From an uncultured Kineothrix sp. (GTDB lineage Bacteria; Bacillota; Clostridia; Lachnospirales; Lachnospiraceae): a DNA stretch of 13,776 nucleotides. Shown here piece after piece: positions 6,780-13,776 of this stretch (its first letter is position 1; every line of letters begins with the position of its first letter). The DNA is taken from the NCBI GenBank assembly GCA_910587275.1, contig CAJUMD010000093.1, forward strand, positions 1-13,776, given 5' to 3'. The translations under genes were made by a program, and so were the position numbers. The notes beneath the pieces are model-generated. The model was given only the letters and a program-made list of their open reading frames with translations. It was not told the origin of the DNA and searched no databases.

Positions 6780-6789
6780 TAGTTTTTTT

Positions 6790-6803
6790 CAAACATTTGT
6801 TCT
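6790..6803 (-). promoter_or_regulatory. DinR/LexA box upstream of the -35
   Basis: On the minus strand this reads AGAACAAATGTTTG. Its 12-nt core GAACAAATGTTT fits the Gram-positive SOS consensus GAACRNRYGTTY at every position. It lies about 11 bp upstream of the -35 of the radical SAM operon promoter; with the second box at 6733-6746 it brackets that promoter. It also lies upstream of asnA, but about 60 bp before that gene's likely -35. Confidence 0.55.
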
Positions 6804-6864
6804 GTTTTGTGTAACAGTCCATGCCGCATTGTTGCCCAAATCAAATAAAAAGTTCCATACCCCC

Positions 6865-6893
6865 TTGCAATCTTCCACAAAAAGCGTTTAAAT
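6865..6893 (+). promoter_or_regulatory. Probable asnA promoter
   Basis: TTGCAA (6865-6870) and TTAAAT (6888-6893) are 17 bp apart. The -35 is good and the -10 is only fair (4 of 6). Start of transcription is expected near 6900, leaving a leader of about 35 nt, too short for a T-box or other large riboswitch. Confidence 0.5.
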
Positions 6894-6911
6894 AGTAATG
6901 AATCTATTTAA
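6888..6911. promoter_or_regulatory. Dyad overlapping the asnA -10, candidate operator
   Basis: TTAAATAG at 6888-6895 and CTATTTAA at 6904-6911 form a perfect 8-bp inverted repeat with an 8-nt spacer. The left arm contains the proposed -10 hexamer and the right arm lies just past the expected start site, so a bound dimer would block transcription. The protein that might bind is unknown. An AT-rich dyad can also arise by chance. Confidence 0.4.
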
Positions 6912-6934
6912 GCAAAAGCGAGGTCAATATAACC

Positions 6935-7945
6935 ATGAATCATTTCATAATACCCAAAGATTATAAGTCGGCACTGAACCTGCACGACACACAAATCGGC
7001 ATCAAAACCGTCAAGGATTTCTTTCAAAGCCTGCTCGCCGAACGGCTGAACCTTTTACGCGTATCGGCGCCCCTGTTTGTTACCCCCGGCTCCGGGCTGA
7101 ACGACAACTTAAACGGCGTGGAACGCCCGGTTACATTCGGCATCCGCGAACAGGAAGATGCACAGGCGGAAATCGTCCATTCCCTTGCCAAATGGAAACG
7201 TTATGCATTGCAGAAATACGGCTTTGCCATAGGGGAAGGGCTTTACACGGACATGAGCGCCATACGGCGGGACGAGGAAACGGATAACATCCATTCCATT
7301 TACGTGGACCAATGGGACTGGGAAAAAATCATTACCAAAGAGGAACGCAACCTCAATACCTTGAAGGACGTGGTGCGCACCGTATACAAAGTTCTGCGCA
7401 AAACGGAGAAGTACCTCGCCATCCAATACGATTACATAGAGGAAATACTTCCCCATGACATTTTCTTCATTACTACAAAGGAATTGGAAGAAATGTTTCC
7501 CGAATACAGTCCGAAAGAACGGGAATATTACATCAGCAAGGCAAAAGGCGCCGTCTGCATCATGCAGATTGGCGATTTGCTGGAATCCGGCGAAAAGCAC
7601 GACGGACGCGCCCCGGACTACGACGACTGGGCGTTAAACGCGGATATCGTTGTCTATTATCCGGTTTTGGACATCGCACTGGAACTTTCCTCCATGGGAA
7701 TCCGTGTGGACAAAGATTCCCTGCTGTCCCAGTTGGAAAAAGCCGGCTGCCCCGAACGGGCGGATCTTCCGTTCCAACAGTCCATTATTAAGGAAGAACT
7801 CCCTTACACCATCGGCGGCGGCATCGGCCAGTCCCGTATCTGTATGTTTTTCCTGCGCAAAGCGCACATCGGCGAAGTCCAATGTTCCCTTTGGCCGGAA
7901 GACGTCATGAAAGCAGCGCTGGAAGCAGGACTCCAGTTATTGTAA
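6935..7945 (+). CDS. asnA: Aspartate-ammonia ligase (asparagine synthetase A)
   Basis: Makes asparagine from aspartate, ammonia and ATP via an aspartyl-adenylate. The product is 336 aa, close to the roughly 330 aa usual for AsnA, which is built like the catalytic domain of class II aminoacyl-tRNA synthetases. Visible signatures are SAPLFVTPGSGLNDNLNG (44-61), RPVTFGIREQEDAQAEIVHSL (start near 64), the IGEGLYTDMSAIRRDE segment (99-114), ELSSMGIRVD (250-259) and the motif-3-like GGGIGQSRICM (294-304). GAGG lies 11 nt before the ATG. It is divergent from the radical SAM operon and convergent with the MATE gene. Because it uses free ammonia, it belongs functionally with the glutamate synthase genes at the right end. 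No frameshift or missing core motif is seen. Confidence 0.97.
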   Translation: MNHFIIPKDYKSALNLHDTQIGIKTVKDFFQSLLAERLNLLRVSAPLFVTPGSGLNDNLNGVERPVTFGIREQEDAQAEIVHSLAKWKRYALQKYGFAIGEGLYTDMSAIRRDEETDNIHSIYVDQWDWEKIITKEERNLNTLKDVVRTVYKVLRKTEKYLAIQYDYIEEILPHDIFFITTKELEEMFPEYSPKEREYYISKAKGAVCIMQIGDLLESGEKHDGRAPDYDDWALNADIVVYYPVLDIALELSSMGIRVDKDSLLSQLEKAGCPERADLPFQQSIIKEELPYTIGGGIGQSRICMFFLRKAHIGEVQCSLWPEDVMKAALEAGLQLL

Positions 7946-7976
7946 ACCAAAACAAATCTGACAGGCGTACGGCACG

Positions 7977-8006
7977 GCGGGCAGGGGAAAACAATCCCCT
8001 GCCCGC
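7977..8006. terminator. Strong hairpin between convergent asnA and MATE gene
   Basis: GCGGGCAGGGGA (7977-7988) pairs perfectly with TCCCCTGCCCGC (7995-8006) over 12 bp, with a 6-nt loop AAACAA. On the plus strand TTAATAT follows, a weak U-tract; on the minus strand there is none. It lies 31 bp past the asnA stop and 48 bp past the MATE stop. It probably terminates asnA and may also protect or end the MATE transcript. Confidence 0.7.
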
Positions 8007-8054
8007 TTAATATATGCTGCAAAAACGGCTGCCCGACGATGCCGGACTGCCCAT

Positions 8055-9380
8055 TCATGCAAGCTCCAGCTTTAACTTCCGGTAAAATACCACCGACATC
8101 ACCGCCGCCACACCCCATCCCACGGGCCAGGACAGCCATATCCCGATGGAACCGGATACCCCGGACAGGAGAAATGCCAGTACCACCCGCAGCACCAAAT
8201 CGGTAAACGTGGATGCCATAAACTGCCGCATCGCCCCTGCGCCGCGCAGCACACCGTCCGCCAGCAGTTTCACGGAGATGATGATATAAAAAGGCGACAC
8301 AATCTCCAGAAAAACCATTCCCGTAGATAACGCCATCGTACTTTCTTCTCCCATGAACAGCCGTACCATCCTTTCCCGGTTTAGGAAAAACGCTGCAAAG
8401 AAAACTGCCACCACTATAACGGCCATTTGGATTCCTGCACGGAAGCCTTCCCTGACCCGTTCTCCCTTCCCTGCCCCAAGATTTTGTGCCGTAAAATTGG
8501 AAATCCCGTTTCCCAGTGTGGTAAAGCTGGTAATAGCAAACGTATTCAGTTTCACCGCCGCCGAATACCCGGCAATCACAGAAGAACCGTAACTGTTCAC
8601 CAGCCCCTGGATGAAAATGTTCCCCACCGACACAAAACTCTGCTGTAATATGGAAGGAACCGCAATCTGCCCAATCCTCCGCAGCATTTCCCAGGAGAAA
8701 AATTCGCTCCCTCCTTCCGTCTTTACCCCGTCCAGTCTCTTTTTCATGGTAAACAGTGCCAGCACACAGGCAATTCCCTGCGCCGCAAACGTTGCCCACG
8801 CTACGCCTGCAACCCCCCAGCCGCAAACCGCCACGAAAATATAATCCAGCAGAATATTTCCAAGGGAAGACGCAATCAGGAAATAAAGCGGCGTCCTGGA
8901 ATCCCCCAATGCCGAGAAAATACCGGTTGCCACATTATACAGGAACAGAAACGTAAAACCGCCGATATAAATTCCCAGGTAAAGCGCCCCGTCCGCAAAA
9001 ATATTCTCCGGTGTGCGTATCACCGCCATCAATCCCCCGGTTCCCAAAAGCCCCGACACCGTCAGTACCACGGACAGGACAAATGCGGTTGCCAGCGTCG
9101 TATACACCGCGGTTTTCATCTCTTTATACTTTTTTGCCCCAAACAGATTGGAAATCACCACCGAACATCCGATGTTGCTCCCCACCGCAATCGCCATAAA
9201 AATCATTGTAACCGGATAGGAAGCCCCCACCGCCGCCAGCGCATCTTCCCCCGCGAACTGCCCTGCAATGATACTGTCCGCAATATTATACAACTGCTGG
9301 AAAACCACGCTCACAAACATGGGAATCGTAAACTGCCATAACACCCTTCTTGGAGACCCCTCCGTCAAATCCTTAACCAT
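8055..9380 (-). CDS. MATE family multidrug/toxin efflux transporter
   Basis: Inner-membrane antiporter of the MATE family, exporting small cationic or aromatic compounds in exchange for Na+ or H+. The product is 441 aa, the normal length, with the expected 12 hydrophobic segments in two related halves (about 13-195 and 235-430). Typical first-half features are GSPRRVLWQFTIPM, FQQLYNIADSIIAG and AAVGASYPV; the second half repeats the pattern (PSILQQSFVSVGNIFIQGLVN). The charged C-terminus is short, with no extra domain. AAAGGAG lies 12 nt before the ATG. The gene is divergent from a LysR-type regulator and has a well-placed LysR box upstream, so that regulator probably controls it. The substrate cannot be told from the sequence. 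It is closer to the clostridial NorM/DinF-like exporters than to any named type I can assign. Confidence 0.95.
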   Translation of the reverse strand: MVKDLTEGSPRRVLWQFTIPMFVSVVFQQLYNIADSIIAGQFAGEDALAAVGASYPVTMIFMAIAVGSNIGCSVVISNLFGAKKYKEMKTAVYTTLATAFVLSVVLTVSGLLGTGGLMAVIRTPENIFADGALYLGIYIGGFTFLFLYNVATGIFSALGDSRTPLYFLIASSLGNILLDYIFVAVCGWGVAGVAWATFAAQGIACVLALFTMKKRLDGVKTEGGSEFFSWEMLRRIGQIAVPSILQQSFVSVGNIFIQGLVNSYGSSVIAGYSAAVKLNTFAITSFTTLGNGISNFTAQNLGAGKGERVREGFRAGIQMAVIVVAVFFAAFFLNRERMVRLFMGEESTMALSTGMVFLEIVSPFYIIISVKLLADGVLRGAGAMRQFMASTFTDLVLRVVLAFLLSGVSGSIGIWLSWPVGWGVAAVMSVVFYRKLKLELA

Positions 9381-9494
9381 ACCACCGCCATACTCCTTTC
9401 CAAACTAAATAACATTGACCGCCAAACAGTAACCCTATGGCAACTACCCGCTCCACAGCCAATAACCTCCTGCTTTACATCCCGACCTCAAAGT

Positions 9495-9523
9495 ATTATA
9501 CTACTTTTACATGCATTAATAAA
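9495..9523 (-). promoter_or_regulatory. MATE gene promoter, weak -35
   Basis: On the minus strand a perfect TATAAT (9500-9495) follows TTTATT (9523-9518) after 17 bp. A good -10 with a poor -35 is typical of promoters that need an activator. The start is expected near 9488, leaving a leader of about 107 nt before the MATE gene in which I see no riboswitch or strong hairpin. Confidence 0.6.
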
Positions 9524-9536
9524 ATTAATATTTATT
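9518..9536. promoter_or_regulatory. AT-rich dyad over the MATE -35
   Basis: AATAAA (9518-9523) and TTTATT (9531-9536) form a 6-bp dyad around ATTAATA. It is centred near -39 relative to the MATE start, where LysR-type regulators usually have their second (activation) site. The region is so AT-rich that chance is a real alternative. Confidence 0.3.
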
Positions 9537-9543
9537 ACCTCAT

Positions 9544-9562
9544 CCATAGAATATATCTATGG
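9544..9562. promoter_or_regulatory. Palindromic LysR-type regulator box
   Basis: CCATAGA-ATATA-TCTATGG is a perfect dyad of 7-bp arms. It contains T-N11-A (T9547 to A9559), the hallmark of LysR-type recognition sites. Its centre (9553) is 65 bp upstream of the predicted MATE start, the canonical place for the recognition site, and 90 bp before the lysR start codon, where it could also mediate autoregulation. Confidence 0.65.
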
Positions 9563-9630
9563 TAAATACCTGCCCCGGAGTGCCGCCACACCCTCCAAAC
9601 AGAAGCATATCCAAATCCCCCCCAAAAAAG

Positions 9631-9637
9631 AAAGGAG
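9631..9637 (+). promoter_or_regulatory. lysR ribosome binding site, decides the start
   Basis: AAAGGAG ends 5 nt before the ATG at 9643. The open frame extends upstream to an ATG at 9559, but those 28 extra residues are Pro/Lys rich, unlike any LysR N-terminus, and would start inside the regulator box. Confidence 0.85.
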
Positions 9638-9642
9638 CCCCC

Positions 9643-10569
9643 ATGTCCGTAAGTTTTGATTCCTACAAAGTATTCTACCACGTCGCCAAACAAGGCAGCA
9701 TCACTGCTGCCGCCCGCGCCCTCTACCTTTCCCAGCCCACCGTCAGCCAATGCATCAGCAGTATGGAAAGGGAGTTAAACTGCATCCTGTTTTGCCGCTC
9801 CAAAAAGGGCGTAACCCTAACCCCCGAAGGGGAACTGCTTTTCCGCCATGTTTCCGTTGCCTGCCGACACCTTTGGGAAGCCGAAAATGAATTAAGCGCC
9901 CTTATGAAACTCACCGACGGAACCGTCCGCATCGGCGCAACCGGAACCACGCTGCACCACTACCTCCTGCCCCATTTAAAACAATTTAAGGAAAATTATC
10001 CCCACATCAAACTGAAAATTTCCAATAACAATACCCCCGCCACCCTAAGGGCGCTGGACACGGGGCTCATTGACTTTGCCATTATCGTCACGGCATCCGA
10101 ACCCCTAAACGGCTACCGGGTTTACCCGCTCACCGAATTCCAGGACATTCTGATTGGGGGGCCTAAATACGCCGGGCTGTGCTCCCATCCCCTGTCCATA
10201 CAGGATCTGTGCACCTATCCGCTTATCTGCATGGAACCCGCTTCCGTTACGCGGCAGTTTTTGGAGCATTTCTTCCTTTCCCACGGCGCAGTCCTCGCAC
10301 CGGACATCGAGCTGGAAACCGTGGACCTGATCACCCCCATGGCGGAAAACAACCTCGGCATAGGATTTGTACCGTTTGACTTTGCCAGTCAAAAACTGCG
10401 GGAGGGGAAAATTTTCCGGCTTTTCCTCCGGGAAACGCTTCCGTCCCGCCGCATCTGTCTCGTACTGTCCGGGGAACATCCTCTGTCCAAGGCCGCCGGG
10501 TTATTCACTTCCCTCCTGCACGAAAGCCGGCCGGCACCTCCAGCCGCAAAACGCCGCAAAACGGAATAA
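9643..10569 (+). CDS. LysR family transcriptional regulator
   Basis: A 308-aa DNA-binding regulator of normal LysR length. The N-terminal winged helix-turn-helix is clear (ITAAARALYLSQPTVSQ at about 19-35, then RSKKGVTLTPEGELL), followed by the linker helix to about 85. The effector-binding domain runs from VRIGATGTTLHHYLLP (about 92) to about 290, with the typical LDTGLIDFAII and MAENNLGIGFVPFD segments. The C-terminal tail is basic (AAKRRKTE). The gene is divergent from the MATE exporter, and a palindromic T-N11-A box lies between them, so control of the exporter and of its own gene is the likely role. It converges on gltD and is therefore not placed like GltC, the divergent activator of glutamate synthase in Bacillus, although a role there cannot be excluded. 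The effector is unknown. The stop codon lies inside the terminator hairpin. Confidence 0.95.
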   Translation: MSVSFDSYKVFYHVAKQGSITAAARALYLSQPTVSQCISSMERELNCILFCRSKKGVTLTPEGELLFRHVSVACRHLWEAENELSALMKLTDGTVRIGATGTTLHHYLLPHLKQFKENYPHIKLKISNNNTPATLRALDTGLIDFAIIVTASEPLNGYRVYPLTEFQDILIGGPKYAGLCSHPLSIQDLCTYPLICMEPASVTRQFLEHFFLSHGAVLAPDIELETVDLITPMAENNLGIGFVPFDFASQKLREGKIFRLFLRETLPSRRICLVLSGEHPLSKAAGLFTSLLHESRPAPPAAKRRKTE

Positions 10570-10598
10570 GCGGACCCCTTCCCGGTCCGCTTATTCCG
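10562..10598. terminator. Bidirectional terminator between lysR and gltD
   Basis: CGGAATAAGCGGACC (10562-10576) pairs perfectly with GGTCCGCTTATTCCG (10584-10598) over 15 bp, with a 7-nt loop. The GC-rich inner stem followed by CTTATT works in both directions. The lysR stop codon (10567-10569) is part of the left arm, and the gltD stop is 14 bp beyond the right arm. Confidence 0.8.
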
Positions 10599-10611
10599 CC
10601 CTGAATCCATA

Positions 10612-12105
10612 CTACTGCACCATAAGATTACTGTACCCCATCAGGCTTTCGTCCACTGCCCGCGCCGCTTCCCTGCCTTCCCGGATGGCCCATACCACCA
10701 AAGACTGCCCTCTGTGCATGTCGCCTGCCACAAATACGTTCTTCGCCGTGGTTTCATAAGCCCCCGCTGCGGTTTTCACGTTTGTCCTCCCGTCCAGTTC
10801 CACCTTAAAGGCATCCGACACATACTTCTGAGTTCCCAAAAACCCCGCCGCAATTAGGACAATTTCCGCCGGAAGGGTCTGCTCGCTTCCCTCCACTTCT
10901 TTCCTTACCATACGCCCTGTGGCTTCTTCTTTTTCCCACGCCAGCTTTACGGTTTTTACCGCCTTTAAACTGCCGTTCTTATCTTTCACAAATTCCTTTA
11001 CCGTGGACTCGTAAATGCGCGGGTCGTGACCGAATACCGCAATGGCTTCCTCCTGGCCGTAATCCGTTTTGCATACTTTCGGCCACTCCGGCCACGGATT
11101 GTTCTCCGCTCTCGTATCCGGCGCTTTCGGCATCATTTCGATTTGGGTCACTGACTTACAGCCGTGGCGGATTACCGTCCCCACACAGTCGTTGCCCGTA
11201 TCGCCGCCGCCGATAATGACCACGTTCTTGTCCCTGGCGTTCACGTATTTCCCGTCCTCTAAACGGGAATCCAAAAGACTTTTCGTATTTGCTTTCAGGA
11301 AATCCACGGCAAAGTAAATCCCCTTGGCATCTCTGCCTGCCGCCTGGATGTCCCTGGGATTGGAGGCGCCGCAGGCAAGCACCACCTTATGGTACTCTTT
11401 TAGCAGCGCTTCCGCTTTCACGTCCTTTCCCACATCCGTTCCGGTAAGAAAGATCACGCCTTCTTCCTCCATAATCTTCACCTTGCGTTCCACAATCTTC
11501 TTCTCCAGCTTCATATTCGGTATCCCGTACATTAACAGACCCCCAATCCGGTCGGACCGCTCATATACCGTCACCGAATGCCCGCGTTTGTTCAACTGGT
11601 CCGCCACTGCCAGTCCCGCCGGGCCGCTTCCTACCACCGCAACCCTTTTTCCCGTGCGTACCTTGGGCGGCTTCGCCGCCGCATATCCCTCCGCATAGGC
11701 ATTCTCGATAATCGCATACTCGTTTTCCTTCGTGGCCACAGGCTCCCCGTTCAGCCCGCAGGTGCACGCCGCCTCACATAACGCCGGACAGACCCGTGAA
11801 GTAAACTCCGGGAAGCTGTTCGTCTTCTTTAATCGGTTATATGCCTGTTTCCAGTTGCCCGTATACACCAAATCGTTCCACTCCGGCACCAGGTTATGCA
11901 GCGGACATCCCGAAGTCATCCCGCAGATATTCATGCCCGCCTGGCAGAACGGCACCCCGCACTCCATGCACCTTGCCCCCTGCATCTGCTGCTTCTCCTG
12001 CGGCAGATGCTCATGGAACTCGTTAAAATCCTTAATCCTATCCTTCGGCTGCGCCGCCTTGGAAACTTCCCTTTTATAATCCATAAAACCCGTTGGTTTT
12101 CCCAT
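10612..12105 (-). CDS. gltD: Glutamate synthase small (beta) subunit
   Basis: FAD-containing subunit that passes electrons from NAD(P)H to the large subunit, where glutamine and 2-oxoglutarate become two glutamates. The product is 497 aa, the usual length. The N-terminal Fe-S region has the expected cysteines (C46, C49, C54 with C61/C67; then C106, C110, C114, C116). The FAD-binding GSGPAGL is at 159-165, the NAD(P)H-binding GGGDTGNDC at 299-307, and the C-terminal FAD-contacting FVAGDMHRGQSLVVWAIREG near 463-482. It lies 112 bp downstream of gltB on the same strand, so the two are probably one operon. GGGAG is only 2 nt from the ATG, whereas AAAGGAG is 11 nt away and is the more likely ribosome binding site. 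It ends at a terminator shared with lysR. Confidence 0.97.
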   Translation of the reverse strand: MGKPTGFMDYKREVSKAAQPKDRIKDFNEFHEHLPQEKQQMQGARCMECGVPFCQAGMNICGMTSGCPLHNLVPEWNDLVYTGNWKQAYNRLKKTNSFPEFTSRVCPALCEAACTCGLNGEPVATKENEYAIIENAYAEGYAAAKPPKVRTGKRVAVVGSGPAGLAVADQLNKRGHSVTVYERSDRIGGLLMYGIPNMKLEKKIVERKVKIMEEEGVIFLTGTDVGKDVKAEALLKEYHKVVLACGASNPRDIQAAGRDAKGIYFAVDFLKANTKSLLDSRLEDGKYVNARDKNVVIIGGGDTGNDCVGTVIRHGCKSVTQIEMMPKAPDTRAENNPWPEWPKVCKTDYGQEEAIAVFGHDPRIYESTVKEFVKDKNGSLKAVKTVKLAWEKEEATGRMVRKEVEGSEQTLPAEIVLIAAGFLGTQKYVSDAFKVELDGRTNVKTAAGAYETTAKNVFVAGDMHRGQSLVVWAIREGREAARAVDESLMGYSNLMVQ

Positions 12106-12173
12106 TTCTCCCTACACTCCTTTCCCGCTGCCACTGTCATTTTGCGGTCCTTTTCCAGTCATCATGGTCAGAC

Positions 12174-12204
12174 CTGCACCCTTTCCATACTGTGCAGGGT
12201 GCAG
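12174..12204 (-). repeat. Hairpin in the gltB-gltD gap
   Basis: CTGCACCCT and AGGGTGCAG form a perfect 9-bp stem with a 13-nt loop, flanked by GGT/ACC that could extend it past a bulge. No T-run follows on the minus strand, so it is not an intrinsic terminator. In the gltB-gltD mRNA it could act as a processing or stability element setting the ratio of the subunits. Apart from it, the gap (12106-12217) shows no promoter or open frame that I trust. Confidence 0.5.
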
Positions 12205-12217
12205 ACCTCCCCATATG

Positions 12218-13776
12218 CTACTTTCCCTGATTCGCATAAAATGCTTCAATCTGTGCCTGCTCCGCACTCAGCCCTTTTTCCTCCATCTGCACGATGGCAG
12301 TCAGCATCCGTTCGTAATCATAAGGAATGATTTTTTTGAATTTCGGCAGGTAATCCTTAAAGTGGTCCAAAATTTCCTTTCCTTTAACCGAATTGGTCAG
12401 CGCTACGTGTTCCTTAATCATTTCCTTTAATTCCAACACGTCATACTTGTTTGTCAGCTCATGGGAAGAAACCATTTCCTTATTCAGGCGGATGTACAAA
12501 TCCCTGTTTTCGTCCAGCACATAAGCGATACCTCCACTCATGCCTGCCGCAAAATTCTTTCCGGTAGGTCCCAAAACGACCACACGTCCCCCGGTCATAT
12601 ATTCGCAGCCGTGGTCGCCCACGCCTTCCACCACCGCATGTGCGCCTGAATTGCGCACGCAGAACCGTTCGCCCGCCACGCCGTTAATAAATGCCTTACC
12701 GCTGGTAGCGCCGTAAAGCGCCACGTTTCCTATAATGATGTTTTCCTCCGGTTTAAACCGGCTGCCCGCCGGAGGATAAACAATCAGTTTTCCGCCGGAT
12801 AACCCTTTCCCGAAATAATCGTTGCTCTCTCCCACAAGTTCCAGGGTCAGCCCCTTTGGAATAAACGCACCGAAACTCTGTCCGCCAGCCCCTTTGCAGA
12901 GGACGCGGTATGTGTCTTCCGCCACATCATCCCCCAGTCTCCTGGTAATTTCCGAGCCGAGAATCGTTCCGAACGCGCGGTCAGTATTCTTCACATCCAC
13001 TTCTATGCTTCTTCCCGTCCCTTTGTCAATAGCGCCGGAAAGCTGCCGCAGCAGCACTTTTTCATCCAACGTCCGCTCCAAATGGAAATCATATACCCGT
13101 TTCTGGTCAAACGTCACCTTCTCCCTGCTTCCTTCATAGGGGTTGGAAAGAATCTGGGTTAAGTCCACCTTTCTTTGGCTGTCCGTCAGCGTTTCCTTTA
13201 TTTTGAGCAAATCCGTACGTCCTACCAGCTCATCCACGGTGCGTACACCCAGCTTTGCCATATATTCCCGCAGTTCCTGCGCAATGAATTTCATGAAATT
13301 CATCACGTACTCCGGCTTGCCCTTAAAGTTCCTGCGCAGCTTCGGGTTCTGCGTCGCCACGCCCACCGGACAGGTATCCAGGTTGCAGACCCGCATCATG
13401 ACGCAGCCCATGGTAACCAGGGGCGCGGTGGCAAACCCGAATTCCTCCGCACCGAGAATCGCCGCAACCGCCACGTCCCGTCCGCTCATCAGTTTCCCGT
13501 CCGTCTCGATGCGCACCTTATTGCGCAGTCCGTTCATAATTAAAGTCTGATGGGTTTCCGCCAATCCCAGCTCCCACGGAAGCCCTGCATTGTGGATGGA
13601 ATTGCGCGGTGCCGCGCCGGTACCCCCGTCGTAGCCGGAGACTAAAATGACCTGCGCGCCCGCCTTCGCCACGCCCGCTGCAACGGTTCCCACGCCCGCC
13701 TCGGATACCAGTTTCACGGAAATCCTCGCATCCTTATTGGAATTTTTCAAGTCATAAATCAGTTCCGCCAAATCCT
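12218..13776 (-). CDS. gltB: Glutamate synthase large (alpha) subunit, C-terminal part only
   Basis: The 3' third of the large-subunit gene, cut by the right window edge; no start codon lies in the window. The frame stays open to the edge and the codon at 13771-13769 is an internal TTG (Leu), preceded by Asp, giving the conserved DLAELIYDLKN. About 518 of the usual 1500 or so residues are present. Numbering from that Leu, the FMN-domain end contains SGYDGGTGAAP (45-55) and the 3Fe-4S cysteines C123, C129 and C134 (CVMMRVCNLDTCPVG). The GXGXG beta-helix domain follows from about 255 to 420, with GESNDYFGKGLSGGKLIVYP and YMTGGRVVVLGPTGKNFAAGMSGG. It makes glutamate together with GltD, whose gene lies downstream. 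The amidotransferase and most of the FMN domain are outside the window. Confidence 0.96.
   Translation of the reverse strand, partial: DLAELIYDLKNSNKDARISVKLVSEAGVGTVAAGVAKAGAQVILVSGYDGGTGAAPRNSIHNAGLPWELGLAETHQTLIMNGLRNKVRIETDGKLMSGRDVAVAAILGAEEFGFATAPLVTMGCVMMRVCNLDTCPVGVATQNPKLRRNFKGKPEYVMNFMKFIAQELREYMAKLGVRTVDELVGRTDLLKIKETLTDSQRKVDLTQILSNPYEGSREKVTFDQKRVYDFHLERTLDEKVLLRQLSGAIDKGTGRSIEVDVKNTDRAFGTILGSEITRRLGDDVAEDTYRVLCKGAGGQSFGAFIPKGLTLELVGESNDYFGKGLSGGKLIVYPPAGSRFKPEENIIIGNVALYGATSGKAFINGVAGERFCVRNSGAHAVVEGVGDHGCEYMTGGRVVVLGPTGKNFAAGMSGGIAYVLDENRDLYIRLNKEMVSSHELTNKYDVLELKEMIKEHVALTNSVKGKEILDHFKDYLPKFKKIIPYDYERMLTAIVQMEEKGLSAEQAQIEAFYANQGK

Noticed and set aside
6714..6934. T-box riboswitch in front of asnA
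   Set aside because: The asnA leader is about 35 nt from the likely promoter. I find no specifier-loop or antiterminator structure and no terminator before the gene.
7804..8826. 340-codon open frame on the minus strand in another frame of the MATE gene and across the asnA end
   Set aside because: It is Gly/Arg/Cys rich, shifted against the MATE frame, and reads through both the terminator hairpin and antisense asnA.

Overview
The window looks like ordinary chromosome from a moderate-GC clostridial Firmicute, most likely Lachnospiraceae. The support is the AGGAGG-type ribosome binding sites, the close fit of every protein to clostridial families, a non-canonical HPr-like protein of a kind I associate with Lachnospiraceae, and DinR/LexA-type SOS boxes of the Gram-positive pattern. 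No phage, insertion sequence, CRISPR array, tRNA or rRNA was recognised.

Layout. Bases 1-469 hold no convincing gene. They contain a G-rich stretch with G-quadruplex potential, one perfect DnaA-box match, and an extended -10 promoter for nfo. nfo (470-1330, +) encodes endonuclease IV and converges on a large nuclease-helicase fusion (1363-3810, -). Next comes a small HPr-like gene (4045-4272, -) with its own promoter and terminator. A two-gene operon (6713 down to 4507, -) follows, encoding a radical SAM 'DNA modification/repair' protein and its usual partner. asnA (6935-7945, +) diverges from that operon. A MATE exporter (8055-9380, -) and a LysR-type regulator (9643-10569, +) are divergent and share a regulatory region. 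gltD (10612-12105, -) and the 3' part of gltB (12218 to the window edge, -) close the window.

How the genes fit together. The left half is rich in DNA repair: AP endonuclease, XPD/DinG-like helicase with a RecB/Cas4-type nuclease domain, and the radical SAM pair. The right half is nitrogen assimilation (ammonia-dependent asparagine synthetase, glutamate synthase) with an efflux/regulator pair between. Most convergent neighbours are separated by hairpins (7977-8006; 10562-10598).

Most interesting signals. (1) Two DinR/LexA-like boxes bracket a good sigma-A promoter in front of the radical SAM operon, suggesting that this poorly characterised repair pair belongs to the SOS response. (2) A palindromic T-N11-A LysR box is centred about 65 bp upstream of the predicted MATE start site. 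(3) The HPr-like protein keeps the Ser46 region but has lost the catalytic His15 region. No dramatic unknown system is visible. The radical SAM/DUF4130 operon with its SOS-like control region is the nearest thing to an undescribed system.
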